DNA of 64,000 nucleotides from Penelope pileata (taxonomy: Eukaryota; Chordata; Aves; Galliformes; Cracidae): assembly GCA_013396635.1 (NCBI GenBank), contig WBMW01000071.1:124001-188000 (forward strand). Direction: 5' to 3'. Shown piece after piece: positions 14,401 through 28,904 of this stretch. A program made the translations under genes and the position numbers. Numbering within the stretch: position 1 is the stretch's first letter; each line of letters starts with the position of its first letter. The notes under the pieces were generated by a model, which saw only the letters and a program-made list of their open reading frames with translations, was not told the origin of the DNA and made no database searches.

Positions 14401-16673
14401 GTTTTTTCACAGAACTCTGTCACAAGAGATGGGACAAAAAGGGAAACTGAGTCTTACAAACCCTATTTGATGCACATTTTAAAAAAATATATTTTTAGAA
14501 GAATCAAATTTTGATGAATAAGAAAAGAAAATGAAGTTAAAGAATGCAAGGTTTGTCTGGAAATGTTGTCCTGGGCAACTTTGAGGAACAACTGTTAAAT
14601 GAGCAAGAAGAGAAATGTAGATTTGCCATGCTACCACCTTGCCAAGTCATCTGAGAGGCAAGGACAAGCCAAATAGGATGGTTTTCCAGTGCTTTTGTCT
14701 TTCTATTTTTCAAATTCACCCCCACTGGATTGGCTAGTACTAACCTGACACATAGTCCTTGACCCAGCTGTTGCGAATGGAACAGAGTCATGTTTTGATT
14801 GGCATCTGAAGATGCATTTTACATTTACACAGCTCCATCTCCTACTGTAGTAAGAACATTTTAACCTTTATCTTGCTAGGCTACATCAGTGATTCAGTGT
14901 CCTGGAAGGAGTCAGGTACTTCTCAGGAATTGGGATGCAGGTTTCTGCCAAGCACATGGTGCCAGGTCAGGAGCACTTCATGCTAGGTGCAGTAGAGAGA
15001 AACCTCCTTTAGCACACAGTGGATACACAGTCTTGGGGTACTCACACTATGCAACTGCATATTAGGATGAACAACGTGTGAAGAGAAACATCAGTTACAT
15101 TTCTTACTCATACAGTTCCAGTTTGTCAAATGACTGGAAGATTGGGGTTACCTTACGCTGCAGACTACAAACCCATCCTCAAAAGCCTTCATAATCTCCC
15201 TGCCAGCTATGCATTTACCCATGTTCCCTTGGATTTTCTTCCTACTTGCAATGTCTACCCAGTGTGACCTGACCCATTCCATCATTCCGATACTTTTGGA
15301 AATAGATCCTGGTTACCCTCTCTCATCTGTTTTGTGCACCATCTTCCCTTTAGTTCCTTCTTTAAGCCCTCATGGCCAAGCACCAGAAAGTCTTTTCAGT
15401 TTCTCATTAGTGCTTTCTGTTCCATTCCTCATAGGCACTTTTGACCTTAGTTATGTTGACTTGTCTAGCTTAGGAAGACAACTCTCAGAAGAGTTCTTAC
15501 CAATACTCCAAAAGCACATATTGCAAATAAATATGAAACTTGAGTTTTAATACATTTATGTGCTTCACTTTTTTTCTTTGTTCTATAAGTAATTGATTTG
15601 TGGCTGGTAAGACTCCTAGCACAGTAAAGTGTAATACCAAAGAGTTATTTTTGCTGGGACTTACCCTCCACTGACTTTTTCTTTTTTTTTCTTCTTCTTT
15701 TTTTCTTTTTGAGCATTTGAACTCAATGTATTCAGAGGAAATACTGTGCTTTTGAAGACCCCGTGTGGTGAGCCTGCTTTAGGAATGCCACAAGCATTTG
15801 TTGCATTATTGTGGACATTTTGCTTTGAAAATGCTTTGAACACGCTAAAGCTTCTTTACATGAAAAAGATTAGAGTCATGGGTTTTTAAAATTTGGCTTT
15901 AAGCATTTGCAACCAAAAGGTCTGAGCAGGGAAAACACAATACTCCAGGCTCCCAAATAAAAATAAAAACCACCTTTTCAGCTCTCCCTGGTTTAAGAAA
16001 GGAAAGCAGACTCACTAGGAGTTTCAATAAATGGCCCTACTCTCAGTTCTAGCACAGTTCAAGCTATGGTAGTGGAAAGCTGTGCAGAAGCAGAGAAAGC
16101 TCAGTTCCTTTGTGTCAAATTCCTGCTGAGGCAGGAGGAAAAATGGTTCTCTCTTACTCTGGCATCCAGGAGCCTTCATTAGTCAGCAGGTGGTGGCATG
16201 GTGACAGCTCTCCTTCCTCTCCTGCAGACCTAGCTTATCACTTCCCTGACACACCATACTTTCTAAGTTGTCTTTTGAAGTCTCTCATTTGGCAGCGTGA
16301 GGTGGTGGAGCTGTGAGGCTGTCAGGGTGAAAGTGCATCTCAGCACTGCTTCAAAGTTCAGCCCCATTTTCCTCCAGGTTTCCTAGAGATCCTCTGGGAC
16401 ACAGCTGATCTCCCTGCTGCATTCAAATTTTTATGTGTTTTTCTGGGCTTGTTTTTCATTTTCTTTTTTTTTGGTGGTAGAAAATAGGGAATTTACTCCT
16501 ACTGAGGATATGAGCTTTGAAAACATCAGAATTTTTCCAAATGCAAGGGCTGAATGGGAAAGGCAACAAAGAACTTTAGTGAGCTTCAGATTTCAGGGAG
16601 CACTATCCTGCTTCTTAGCAACATTCAAGTGTCTGGTCTTGTAACTTGTGTTTGTTTGGCTTTTTGTTTTCAG

Positions 16674-16749
16674 CTCCTGAAGTGCTGGCCCAGAAACCGT
16701 ACAGCAAAGCCGTGGACTGCTGGTCCATCGGGGTCATTGCGTATATCCT
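16674..16749 (+). CDS. CAMK1D: CAMK1D exon 6: APE motif and helix F
   Basis: Encodes residues equivalent to human 189-214 (APEVLAQKPYSKAVDCWSIG to IAYIL). It opens inside the Ala codon of the APE motif and closes two bases into a Leu codon. It includes the APE glutamate that anchors the activation segment and the invariant aspartate of helix F (VDCWSIG), both intact. The acceptor ttttgttttcag and donor CCT|gtgagt are strong. The 76-nt length preserves frame with exons 5 and 7. Sequence is identical to human CAMK1D as far as I recall. Confidence 0.96.
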
Positions 16750-19700
16750 GTGAGTATCCATTGGATTTTCAACCACAGGCAGCTTTGGGACCTGCAACAT
16801 ATTCTCCCACTGTATATTTACCTGCTTTGTATGGTCCAAGAAGGTTCATCTCTGACACTTGTGAGCCAGGATAACATCAACTTCAGATACTTCCCAGTTA
16901 TGTAAAGGCTGAAAATTGGGCAGAAGCAGTAGGAAATGAACCAGAACCCTTCAAAACGTGAAAAAACTCTGCTTCTGCCTGAATTATATGTTGTACAATA
17001 GCATGGGCTTCTTCAGGTTGTGATGTTACTGAAGCTATTCTCTCCCCTGTTCAAGGCAGCTTTGACCAGAATCAAATCTGACCATGTCCGCAGAGCACAG
17101 CATCATGCCCATAGGCATATCCTGTGACCATGATTTCCATGATATAGGCATATCCTGAAGTGACCACGATTTCCTTCCCTGAGGAGGTAGTTAAGGGGAC
17201 AAGAGCCTTTAACATACTGTAGCGAATTATTTTCACCAAACCATAATATAAAATATGAGATTTTTGCTGAAAATGATGGATCATTTTCTTTAATACCTCT
17301 AGCATCTCCAACCTTCTGATCCCAAAGGAGAGTTTGAGCTGATTCCATTCCTGCCCTGTCAGTTCTAGTGCTTTTCCATGAAGCCATTAAGCCTCTGCCT
17401 TTGTAGCTGACATTTGCTGCTCTGGTGGGGCTACTTGCTGTTCAGGAGAGTAGGGCCAAATTGCCAGAGAAAGCCACAGGACCTGGACATTTGTGCATTT
17501 TCCAAAATGCTGGATAGGTCTCAGAACCCATATGTTTGAGGGGATTCAGTATCTGCCACTCTTGTTTGCAGAGATTTAATAGGATCATAGGAGAAGGAAA
17601 TGCAGAACTTCTTGTCTACAAACTTACAGGAAGACTCCCCTCTAGCTTAGGGTTCAATATTGATGGGCTGGTCCATGCTCAGGGCTCAGGTCATTGAGTC
17701 CATGAATGCCATTCAAACAACAGTTTTGTAGGTTGCATCTTCATGGTGTAGCTGACTTTGAAGCAGGAGCTGTTCCTTCCTTGCACAGGTCTTCAAGACA
17801 AAGTCAGGCTCTTGCCATAGGCTGACTCATGGCAATCATGCAGCACAAGAATTCTGTTTGTTGTATGCAAGAGGGCACAGATGAGCCATGTAGCTGTCGA
17901 TAGCTGCAAAAACAAATGTCTTTTCATGCCAGAACTATCAGTGATTTCCTTTTTATTTTTCCTTTTTTTTTTTTTACAGCTGTCAGAGTTATACAAAAGT
18001 GCAGCAAAAAACAGCTCCAGTGAGGCACAGCATTAAAGCATTCCCACTTTGTTCCCTTTCTCCTTATGCAAACATTTCATGGCTTGTCAACATGAATAAC
18101 TTTTTGATGGTGTAGTAGAACTATTTGTGCCAGGACACACCTTATTGCTGTGCTATCTGCTCCGTGCAATGTTCATTCTTTACATTTTCATTTACACTCG
18201 AGCATACACTATATATGATTCAAAATAGCTTTTATATGTTAAAATAGTGTGAGAACACTTTGTTTATTTGCTTGTATGTTTATTCGTCTAAGGTAAAGCC
18301 CTGCCTACAAACATCAGCCTTGTGGCTGACTTTGCCATTCTACATGAATATTTGAAAATTTCTTGAGAACAAAACTTTGCAGGGGGATGGATTTACCTTG
18401 GAGCAGCCATCAACAGCTGGATTTAAGGAATTCTTGCATAACAAAGCAAAAATTGACAGTGCTGACACTGACATTTTATCAAAGTCCAGTGAGACTTGCT
18501 ACAGCAGCAAGGAAGGGACCAGACATGCTGAAATACCTCAGAGACTTCTCCACACATCAGTCACTCCCTTATACACTTTTAGATGAGGATGGAGTGTGCT
18601 GACCCAAACTTGCCATCTTGCACAAGCAAACCCGAGCATGGGAAACCTACATATTTTCTTGATATATTTGGTCCTTGCTTTTCTCTGCTTTCCTACAAGT
18701 TTTCAATCCCATTGAACTATGGTTCATGCACCTAAGGTCTTTTCTACTGGCAGACTTGTTATGATTTCAGTTGTTGCTTTTATGTGTCCTGCTGAGGAAT
18801 GAGACAGTGCTAAGCAATGTTATATCCCATTAAAGAACACATCTTCAATAGGGGAAAGGTTTTGATCTCTTCCATAAACTTGGTGCAACTGCTCTTTCTG
18901 TCAGGTCCACATCAGTCATTTCTTGCTCTGTTTTCAAAATCAACATGTGCTGGGCTGTTCAGGCAATTCTCCGTTTGCTTTGCGAGGAATTCTCAGCCCT
19001 GAAGACTTAAATCAGTTTGGTAAGAATGAGTCCCTATGAATTCCTGTTTGCAGAACAAGGAATCCTTTTCAGGATTTGAGTGCTTCCTGGAATAAAGTCC
19101 TGATTCGTGTTATGTACAGTCAAAATGAATGGCAATAATGCGTTGTCATAGGAGTGTGGTAATGTGCTCATCAGGCTGTAACTCAGACTGCTTGGGTGGG
19201 ATTAGTTCTGAGATCAAACCACCTCCTGGAGTATTTCTGCATGCAAGCTGCATCTTTCAGCTCCTGGTGCAGTCAGCAGCACTCCAGGACCCATGTCAGC
19301 TACCTTCATGTAAATGCTTAGCACTGTTTGAGTCACCCACAGAGTCCTACCTGCACTCCAGCTGCCACTGCCACTGATCCAGTCCCCCATAGCCCTGTGG
19401 TGTACCTGCTAGCCAGTCACAGATGTCCCCTGTTCTCCAGTGACATGGGTGTCCCAGGGCTTCTTCTGTGACACTGGGCTCTTCAAGTCTACACCTCAGC
19501 CCAAACTGTGTTGATGCAGGCAGTCACTTCATGTGATGTGGTGTTCAGTTGCCTAAAATATGCATTTAGAGCCACACCAGAGTGTCCAGGACAGCCATGT
19601 GGATTTGGCAAATGCACCACACTGCTGAGACCTTTCTTCTGGAGTGGCAGAGGGAGGCCAAGCAAGATACAATGGACCATGTCAGATAGCACCAGATGCC

Positions 19701-22700
19701 TTTGCTTAGGAGACTGAATCACTCCCTCCTCCATCCCCAGCCCCCTGCTTTCGTGGTATGATTTCATTGTTTTCACAGTGAATTTGTATTACTCTCCATT
19801 CTTCGTTGACTTCATCTCTGGTGACTGTAAGGAGAGCTTAGAAACCCAACCCACACTTATGTATCCTAATCTTGAACTGGATCTCCCCCATTCTTCTAGG
19901 AACAGCAAGAAGATATAGATGTGGCCTTGTGAGAAAGTGCATTTCAGGGGAACATTAAAGATAGAGAAGACGAGGGGTTATTCCCTAATCTGGAAGGAAG
20001 CAGCCCTTATTGGGTGTCTGACACCACAGTGATGGCACAGGTTCAGTATCTAGGTTAGTCGATTTTGAGTGCCTCACCGCCAAACCAGACGGGGATCTGT
20101 TTAAGCACAGGGCAATCCAAGCACATCATCCTGCATCATTTCCACACCTCTCCCACGACTCCTCACAGCCTCTCTGAACAGACTGTTGTCATTTAAGAAG
20201 ATGGAAACACTGGGGAATCCAACACAGAAGCCAAGCATACATTAAAGATGTTTTGAGCCATAAGTGGCTCGAGTGCCTCCGGACACAAGCTCAGTCTCAC
20301 ATGAAAGCCTTCAGTTTATGACACTGGAAGAATAAACTGTTTCTGGGGCACTGACACTCTTGACAACTATTTGTTTCTGTAATAGGTAAGGTGAAGGATG
20401 TCTAAGGAAAAAATGCCTCTGTTTCAGTGCCAGTTTCTAATGCTTCTCATTAATGACATCCAGATTGTAAAGGCTGCACCAGCAGAGTTTTTATCAAAAC
20501 CTGTTTTTCATGAGAAGTCATTATTCACAAGAACTAATTTTAGCAGCTTGAAATTTCCTGTTATTCCAGTTGCAACATTTCTCAATTTGAAACAACTTCA
20601 TCATTGAGCTCAGCTTTCTATGTATCACAAGAAAGTTTTGATACATGTTGAGCTTCAAATCATAAACACAAGAACAGAAGATCTCACCGAATTCCCAGCA
20701 ACTGGATTTTGGACCTGCCCAAGTCACATGAGAGGTTTCAAAAGCCTGGGAAGCTAAAATACTGATCCCATGCATACCTGATATAGAGGAGATTAAGTTA
20801 ATTGATACAAAGAAGAAAAATAAAAATATGTTTCAAAGCTGGAAAAGAGCATGGGGCACAGAATGCTCTGCCTCAGCCCCTGCCTAGTCATACTCTGCAC
20901 ATCCTGTCTCCTCTGCACTAGGCTGAGCACATTTTGGCTTGAATTTTCTTCTGATCCCGCTCAGTGATAGGACAAGTGAATTTCCAGTTTGCTGTTACTG
21001 TTTATATACAGAGGTTATCTGAAGAAAAATCTTAGGTCTTATTCTTTCCTGAAGTTCTTTGCTGCTGAGTTGCTTTAGATTTTGGAGTAGATACACATGA
21101 AATCATTAATGAGATGTTGTTACAAAAGGATTAACCACGGACAATGCAAAGTATAGGATTACAGAAAAACTTTTTACCATTGTCCTGGAGTCATGCGTTG
21201 AGAAAAGATTTTCAAATGTCTTGCCCTCTCGACATCACCCATGAGTCTCATCGGGAAAGTGGGTGATAACTTACTTGTTTGATACTGGAAGGAGAATTAG
21301 CAGAGGGAAAACATACATAGGCACGTTGGGTTGCTCAGGATTTCACATTTAAAGACTGGGAAAACAGCCTCAATTTATTCCTCATAATCACTTGCTTCTT
21401 AATTTATTTTTTATTCCCAGTGCTATTATGTCTTTGTCTATAGTTTCTTGAGGACACTAACATCAGCCAGTATGAAGATCTATTCCCAGAATAAGAAATA
21501 CTTGTGCTTAACCATATAAATAGCACTTGGATGACTTCCCACACCATATATCTCAGGTCTTTGAGCACTTATTGAATTCTTTGCTCTACTCTCATTAAAA
21601 AACTGTTTGTAAAACTAACCCTCATGCTTCCTGTGCTGCAGATTGTACACTGACCATGCAAATGGGCTATTCAGTATCACCCACAGTATGCAATGGGAGC
21701 TTCTTTGCCTGTTGAGAAGAAGGCATCTCTGTCATTCTTATTGTGCTCCAATGATGGCTTCTAGAAATGCCTTTTGACAATATCTTTATTTTGTGCATCC
21801 ACCTGTGTTTTTCTTGTTTACATCCCATTCCTTTTTAGGGCAAGACTGGGAATAGAAAGTTAAGGGCAAATCTGTTGCTGATGTGATACGGTTGCTAAAC
21901 ATTTCTAAAAAACTTTTATTTGGTGAAACTACAAAAAAATGATGACAACTAATAGCTGCCTGAAGCTCCCCCAGGACAATGCAGAATTTTTTCACAGAGA
22001 GGTTATTTTTGTATTTCTGCATATCTAAAGAAAAGCAGCAGAACCTCTGATAGTGAGAACTTGTGTGTTTTTTTTTTTTATTTTTTCACACAGAAATGTC
22101 CCAGCAGATGGAAATGAAGTTGGTGGGATTTTGATTCTGTAAGAATTAAATAAAAAACTATTATGAACTTTGGAAGCTGGCCCAGTTGTTGGAAGTCCAG
22201 CAGAATTTCCTCCAGTCATAAATGCACATGAGCTAATTTACTGGGGCTTTCGCATCCTTTGCTGCAAAGCCAGAGCTGGCTTTAAGTTATGTTAAAACTT
22301 TTGTGTCTTCCCAAACCCTGATTTTAATGTAAAGGACAGCAAAGGACAACTGGGGCTCCCATCCCAACCCTGTGCCAGGATGCCCTGGGGTATCCTGTGG
22401 GGACGTCCCAGAAGTAGATACCCAGTCATGTAGACGCACAAGTCACACTTAAGAAAGCTTGGGAAAGGCTCATGGGCACTTAGGGAAGAGCTGGATGTGT
22501 GTAGGAAACGATGAAAGGCCCTGGGAGGGCTGGGGCTCTTGCTGGGGCACACGTGTCTCGGCTCTCCCTCCAGCAGGGTTACAGCCCTACAGCTCTGTGC
22601 TGCTCAGCAGTTTGCTCCTACGTTTTGCTGCCACAAGCATGTATAAATCATCACAGCCCTAATTTGTGTTCTTGTACCTTTGCCAAGGTAATTAGCACAG

Positions 22701-24753
22701 TGCACATTTTAAGAGAGTTATTTCTCTCTCCAGAGCAGTCTGACAGCACCTCAGCGTGCAGAGCACTGTCTGCTCACCTTAAAATGCTTTATCAGAGCAG
22801 TTTGGCTTTCTTTAAGAAAAGTGCTGAGGATGGCGAGAAGTTAATGGAGGGGTGTCAGGATTCTTGTACAGAGCCCACTGAATCCCTCAGGGAAGAGGAG
22901 CGCAGGGACAGCTCTGTTCTCTTCCATCCTGGGCACCTCTGCACCAGAGGTTGCAGTACTGGAGCTGTTGACTCCAGCCCCTCAGTGATGTTCCCAAAAT
23001 CCTGAAGGTTGTGGAAAAAGAGGAGGAAATTGAATTTCAATTTGTGTGTGTCCCTTCAAGACTTTGGGAGCTAAGCACTGAGATTTATTAAATTAAAGCG
23101 TGATGTATGAATGTTCTTCAAGATATGCATTATCCTGGTTATGGATCCAGAGTCTGCATTCAGTCACTATTTTTTACATCCATTATGCAGGTGGATAGTG
23201 GCTTTTTGGGGTTTGTTTAACTGTACCACTTCTAATGGTTCTTCTCATACACCATTTCCAGTATGGGTGGAAATTGCATATTATGGGAATTTCTGCATCA
23301 ATCCCCATACGCAAACACGTGCCCATCAAGTAAGTATGTAGTGCTGCTTCAAATGTAATTGCTTGTCAGGCATGAGGTTATCTTTCTTGCTTTTGATAAT
23401 GGCAGCCATCCAGTGGGAGACAAATGAGGACTGTCTCATCTGCTTTGCAAGATAAAGACAGAGATGTCTGATTCAGCCAAACCGCAGTAGATTCATTACA
23501 ATGCTGCAAATTTCAGTAGAGCTCTTCCAGGTCAATATGGATCTGACACAGATCAACATCTTGCTCCACAGTTAAATTGTTTATCGAGCAAACTGACTCT
23601 TCAGAGCTAACAAAACATTGGTCCTTTCACCTTCAAGTGCTGAGTTGAGTCAAATAACCTCCAGGGCAGCCGGCTGGCTTTGGGTTATAAATAGCTTGAG
23701 TATTTTATTTCTTGCAATTTTCCCTCCTTGCTCTGTTTTGCTTCAGTATACTGTTTCAGCTAGATCTTTGGTCTGTTTACAATAGCTGACTCTCTCCAGT
23801 TAAATGCTTTATTGTGGTTGATTGACTCGGGGTTTAAGCAAAGTGTAGGAAGAACATTTAATTATCAGGGAAGCAAGTGAAAAAATAATTTACACCATAG
23901 ACTGGAGATAAGAGAAGAAAGTGAGACATCTCTATACAGATACAATAGAGATAGAAAGGTCTGTGCAACTGTGAGAGGATGGGTTTGCTAAAACCTTGGA
24001 CCAGCCTCTGAAGTAAAACTGACGTGTCGCAAAATTGATGTTAAAACTTGAAGAAGGGATATCTTTGCCAACATATCTGCTCAGTGCTGGAGGTAGAGTT
24101 CCCATGCCCAGCGTTTGCAGGGCTGGAGGAGCCATGCCATGGTGGAGTGAATATCCTGCTCTCTGCAGCACAGGGAGCGGGGTGCTTCCTGGATGATTTA
24201 GTTCAAATCACACAACGTTCGATGTGCTGCTTGTCTTGGGGCTTGGTTTGAAGACCAGGACTGCTGTTAGCCTTAGGCAAGGTGGGCAATTTGATGGGGG
24301 CAGCAAGATCACTTGTAGAAGTGAGAAAGGGAGAGATCCTCCTAGTGCAGCAGCAGGTCCATGTCCAGCCCAGGTAGGCTCTGCTATTTTTATATCCCAC
24401 GAGAGCTCCTCTTACCACATGTAGAGGAGAGGATGAAAGGGCTCACGGCTGTTTCATAGAATTATTCCTCTGGCTACACACACAAAGCGTGCAGAGGGAA
24501 GTCAGGATATCTGTATGGGTCAGTGTAGGATAAGTTGCACCAGGTTTCCTTTCAGAATTCCTCTTTGTCTAGGACGATGCTGATCTTCAGAAGTGGTTTT
24601 ACGCATTTCTGATCAAAACTCTCAGGGTAGAGCTTGCCTACTTGAAAACTTAATGGGGCAAATTTTAAACTAGGTTTTCTCCTCCCTTCCTCTTTCTCTT
24701 CTTGGCAGAGATGGGTCCAAGTGTTACTTGTCTCTTCTCTTGTTCTCCATTAG
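16750..24753 (+). other. CAMK1D: CAMK1D intron 6
   Basis: About 8 kb of noncoding sequence with donor gtgagt and acceptor ttgttctccattag. It contains a 33-bp-period tandem duplication at 17111-17174 and a T-run ending in a decoy acceptor (tttttacag) near 17963-17979. A 164-codon open frame at 22511-23005 shows no recognisable domain and was not annotated. No full repeat element was recognised here. Confidence 0.85.
17111..17174. repeat. 33-bp-period tandem duplication (2 copies)
   Basis: Copy 1 begins ataggcatatcctg at 17111 and continues tgaccatgatttcc. Copy 2 begins with the same 14-mer at 17144, gains three bases (aag), and continues tgaccacgatttcc. One substitution and one small insertion separate the copies, so the duplication is fairly recent. 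It lies in intron 6. Confidence 0.85.
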
Positions 24754-24866
24754 GCTCTGTGGATATCCTCCTTTCTATGATGAAAACGACTCCAAACTCT
24801 TCGAGCAGATCCTCAAGGCTGAGTATGAGTTTGACTCTCCATATTGGGATGACATCTCCGAGTCTG
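24754..24866 (+). CDS. CAMK1D: CAMK1D exon 7: kinase C-lobe, helix G region
   Basis: Encodes residues equivalent to human 214-252 (LCGYPPFYDENDSK to YWDDISES). The GYPPF segment and the following helix G are typical of CaMK-group kinases. The only difference from human I can identify in the whole kinase-core part seen here is Glu for Asp in ISES (human ISDS, position 250), a conservative change. The acceptor is ctccattag and the donor CTG|gtaaga. Both phases match neighbouring exons, and the 113-nt length is as expected. Confidence 0.97.
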
Positions 24867-26832
<1,966 letters not shown>

Positions 26833-27194
26833 TAAGCAACAGTCACTGCTGTGTGAAACCCACAGAGAGAATAATTTAATGTTTGTAGGTGGAAGCATTT
26901 TTTCTTCCACGTGGTTTACTAGTGTCCACTAAATAACTCTGTGCTCATATTTTTATAACCCCTGCCTTTGTCCTCCATATTTTCCTGGAAAAATGTGATG
27001 GACTTTAATGTCATATAGCAACCTCTTGAGTAAGGATTCAGTAAAATATTGCATTGTGATGACTAGAGTGCAGCAGTGGGATACGCTGCAACAACTTAAC
27101 CCAGAAAGCACATTTAGGGACAAAAGGTCAAATTCTGCAGGTGTACAGAAAGCTGAGTATCAGCCTGCTTAAAGGTCTTTGCAATATCAGAGCA

Positions 27195-27230
27195 CTCGTA
27201 AGTGCTCTGTAATATCAGAGCACTTACGAG
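27195..27230. repeat. Perfect 15-bp inverted repeat with 6-nt loop
   Basis: The left arm CTCGTAAGTGCTCTG (27195-27209) and right arm CAGAGCACTTACGAG (27216-27230) are exact reverse complements separated by taatat. A direct repeat, aatatcagagcact, also occurs at 27183 and 27211, so the hairpin sits inside a duplicated segment. It lies in intron 8 about 360 bp after exon 8. The stem is shorter than a normal microRNA precursor. Confidence 0.9.
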
Positions 27231-28903
27231 CACCTCAGAAAGTAGGAAATCCTCATCTGTGCTTCACAGATGGTAGCCCACCTCTTCACTTCATGCTTAC
27301 AATAAGGGCCTGGTTTTGCATGCTGTTTGCCCTCTCTTGTTAAATGGGAGAGATAGGAAACCCTAGAGTGGGATAAGCTGAGTCTGAATTGGCTCCAGCA
27401 ATGCTGCTTCTCTGCAGTGACAACAGAAAAGTACCTGGACTGATTGTATTCATAATTTAGTCCTCCATTAAGTGCTTTACATGAAATGATGTCTTTGCAC
27501 GTGGATAACTTGACCAACATCACCTAAGGATGGCTTAGATGAAACAAGAATGGCTCACGTCCTTTCAACCAACTCTGAGTGGCCTAGCCTCACTTCACAC
27601 TACCAACTGCACCCAAAAATGGGCTTTTAGATACAAGTCTTCTATGTCAGGGGTCATTACATACGAGGCAAGATAGTATCTTAGGCTGTTAAACAGCTGC
27701 AAGGGAAAGGAGTCAATGACAGGATATTTTCACCCCAGGTGCACATTGCAATGTGCTTTTATGCCATCACAATTAGCACAAATACCATTTCCTTTTGCAG
27801 TGTCTGGAGTGCTGGCTGGATAAGAGCATTAGGCTGTGCATTTCTCATGGAATGGAAGTTTTTCCTGAGTGTCCTTAGCCCATCAGAAAAGCCACTGAGC
27901 CAGCGTCATAACTAGCTCAATCACTTGATGGACCTTAAAACCATCCTGGTGATGCAGTCTGAGCCCAGTGATTGACCTCAGGTAGTGGAGCTGAGGGTAA
28001 AACACATGCTAGCAAAAGCACGGGCAGAGGAGTTGGTGTTTTTCAGGATAGTTTCAGCTTCGGGTGTTTGTGCTCCTCTCTCTGACACCCACTGGCTTGT
28101 CTCACCTCACTGCTGCTCTCAGTCCTGAGACAGCATGGATAGTAAATTCTTCCAAAGGTTTTTACAGGTGAGAAAATACCATTCTGGCTGTACTTGCTGG
28201 TGATTTTTTACCAATACACAGGCTGATGAATTACCCTTATCATTAATTAATAATTTGGCACTCATGAAGGAATATTACATTCTGGCAAAAGTGACCACTG
28301 ATTTCTTCATGATACAGTAGGAAATTTAAATAAGCAATAAAAGCAAGGTTCTTGTTTTTCACCTTTCATCCAATGACAACGAAAAGCGTTTTACAGATGG
28401 TTATTAGCTGGGTCTGTGTCTGGCATCGATATGAATTAGAGATGGGGAGAAGTCAAGACCTGGCTCTGCCCTTTTTCCAATGTCCCACCGATAATTGTGT
28501 TTCCCATCAATAAGTGTTGTCTGTGTGACAAAAAAAGAAGTCTGTGAAATGAAATCCAGCTTCTATGAGATGAAAAAAAGAAATCTAAATGACACTGACC
28601 TGAGCCTCAGGAAATTAAACAAGTTACAAAAGCCAGTATTAGAAATACAGAATAAACAATGAGAATGCAACTCCCAGCAGGGAATGAGGTGACCATTTGT
28701 ATGACTGAGAGGCAGATTTTCCAAAGCCTTACATCCAAGATACACATAGTGTAAGCGTCCAGCTCTTGGCCCTGCTATATCTGTGTTGGTTGCTGGAGTG
28801 CAACAAAGAAACGTGGCACTTGTAACACACACAGCTTCTGGGCCCTCCTAAAGGAACAAAATGATTAAAAGTATTTTCATTTTTCTTTCTTCTTCCTTTT
28901 TTT

Positions 28904-28904
28904 N
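28904..28904. other. Ambiguous base (N)
   Basis: A single N interrupts a T-rich run in intron 8, a homopolymer position that was not resolved during sequencing or assembly. It has no effect on coding sequence. Confidence 0.95.

Noticed and set aside
17963..17979. Strong-looking splice acceptor (long T-run then acag) in intron 6
   Set aside because: No downstream open exon in CAMK1D phase with a matching donor was recognised; treated as a decoy site.
22511..23005. 164-codon plus-strand open frame in intron 6
   Set aside because: No domain, biased Ser/Cys content, no splice or promoter context and not in frame with CAMK1D exons; best explained as a chance frame.
27195..27230. Hairpin as a microRNA precursor
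   Set aside because: The stem is only 15 bp with a 6-base loop and the flanks do not extend the pairing, so it is too short for a canonical precursor.
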